Source: JTS-RE37 sp041743425
Lineage (GTDB): Bacteria; Bacteroidota; Bacteroidia; Flavobacteriales; Flavobacteriaceae
Assembly (NCBI GenBank): GCA_041743425.1
Contig: JBGTMS010000055.1
Location: 1 to 6,247, forward strand
Direction of reading: 5' to 3'
DNA length: 6,247 bases
Under the pieces are notes generated by a model. It saw only the letters and a list, made by a program, of their open reading frames with translations, was not told where the DNA came from and did not search any database. Positions 5,785 through 6,247 of the stretch are shown piece after piece. Within the stretch, counting starts at the first letter, position 1. Each line of letters starts with the position of its first letter. Position numbers and translations under genes: made by a program.

Positions 5785-6247
5785 ATGAGAAACGTATTTC
5801 AAATTGTACTTTGGATCGTGTGTATTTTTCTGGGCTATCTCATCTATCAATCAGTAACAGGTCCCATACAATTCAATGAGGTAAAACAGGAGCGGTTTAC
5901 CCAGGTCATATCTAAACTCAGGGATATTCGCAACTCACAGGAAGCCTACAAGATGGTGAATGGAAAATATGCGAATGACTTTAATAGCCTCATAAAATTT
6001 GTTGACACAGGCAAGTATGTCATCACCCAACAACGGGATTCGTCATTTATGGAATTCGACGAAACATATCAAATTGACCTTCTGAAGGAAGTAAAGTTGG
6101 TAGATACGCTTGCCTTCGTATCAGTGAAGGACTCGCTGTTTAAGAATGACGATCGTTATAAATCAATGATGAATGTGCCTTATGCTCAGAATGGAGAAAA
6201 ATTTGAAATGAAATCAGCCGTTTTGGATAAGACAGGATACAAAGTCC
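5785..6247 (+). CDS. Membrane-anchored protein of unknown function (N-terminal 154 residues; runs off right edge)
   Basis: An ATG at 5785 opens a frame that stays open for 154 codons to the window edge. Residues 5-24 are a single hydrophobic helix (FQIVLWIVCIFLGYLIYQSV) with a short basic start and no signal cleavage site, so the rest is probably periplasmic and tethered to the inner membrane. A long amphipathic helix follows (about 32-58), then NGKYANDFNSLIKFVDTGKY (59-78), then a strand-rich, charged section with repeated short forms such as KLVDTLAFVSVKDSLFKN (104-121). I recall similar unnamed proteins from flavobacteria but know no assigned role. The helix-then-NGKYxxxxxSL arrangement resembles the shape of pseudopilins, though no prepilin peptidase site is visible. 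It diverges from the helicase gene across a 103 bp spacer with candidate promoters in both directions. Confidence 0.82.
   Translation, partial: MRNVFQIVLWIVCIFLGYLIYQSVTGPIQFNEVKQERFTQVISKLRDIRNSQEAYKMVNGKYANDFNSLIKFVDTGKYVITQQRDSSFMEFDETYQIDLLKEVKLVDTLAFVSVKDSLFKNDDRYKSMMNVPYAQNGEKFEMKSAVLDKTGYKV

Overview
The window looks like a chromosomal segment from a member of the Bacteroidota, most likely class Flavobacteriia. This rests on three things: the character of the proteins (a RecD-like helicase, a DUF4126 membrane protein and a KdsB of the type seen in that class), the near absence of Shine-Dalgarno sequences before most genes, and matches to the Bacteroidetes promoter box TAnnTTTG in the divergent spacer at the right. 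The assignment comes from recognising protein families by eye; no search was run.

Layout, left to right. Positions 1-160 carry the start of a minus-strand gene for an exported protein that leaves the window. Positions 161-930 are a long stretch with no convincing gene; it holds a candidate promoter for the left gene, two hairpins and a weak terminator. Positions 931-5681 form one minus-strand block, transcribed right to left in the order RecD-like helicase, DUF4126 membrane protein, a possible 35-codon small gene, kdsB, a HAD-family hydrolase and a KdnB-type iron-dependent alcohol dehydrogenase. Spacings are short (10 bp, an overlap or 4 bp) except for the 163 bp between the DUF4126 gene and kdsB, where the small gene lies. 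A 103 bp spacer then separates the helicase from a divergent plus-strand gene at 5785 that runs off the right edge and encodes a membrane-anchored protein of unknown function.

The coherent biology lies in the last three genes of the block. KdsB activates Kdo, the inner-core sugar of lipopolysaccharide, as its CMP derivative. KdnB, known from Shewanella oneidensis, oxidises the C8 hydroxyl of Kdo so that the aminotransferase KdnA can make 8-amino-Kdo. Tight linkage of kdsB and kdnB suggests that this organism builds 8-amino-Kdo into its lipid A-core. The KdnA partner is not in the window, and a capped HAD hydrolase of unknown substrate sits between the two genes. These two points, the small gene and the 770 bp gene-free stretch are the parts most worth a second look. 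The helicase and DUF4126 genes appear to be ordinary conserved neighbours, and I see no mobile element, CRISPR array, tRNA or rRNA.
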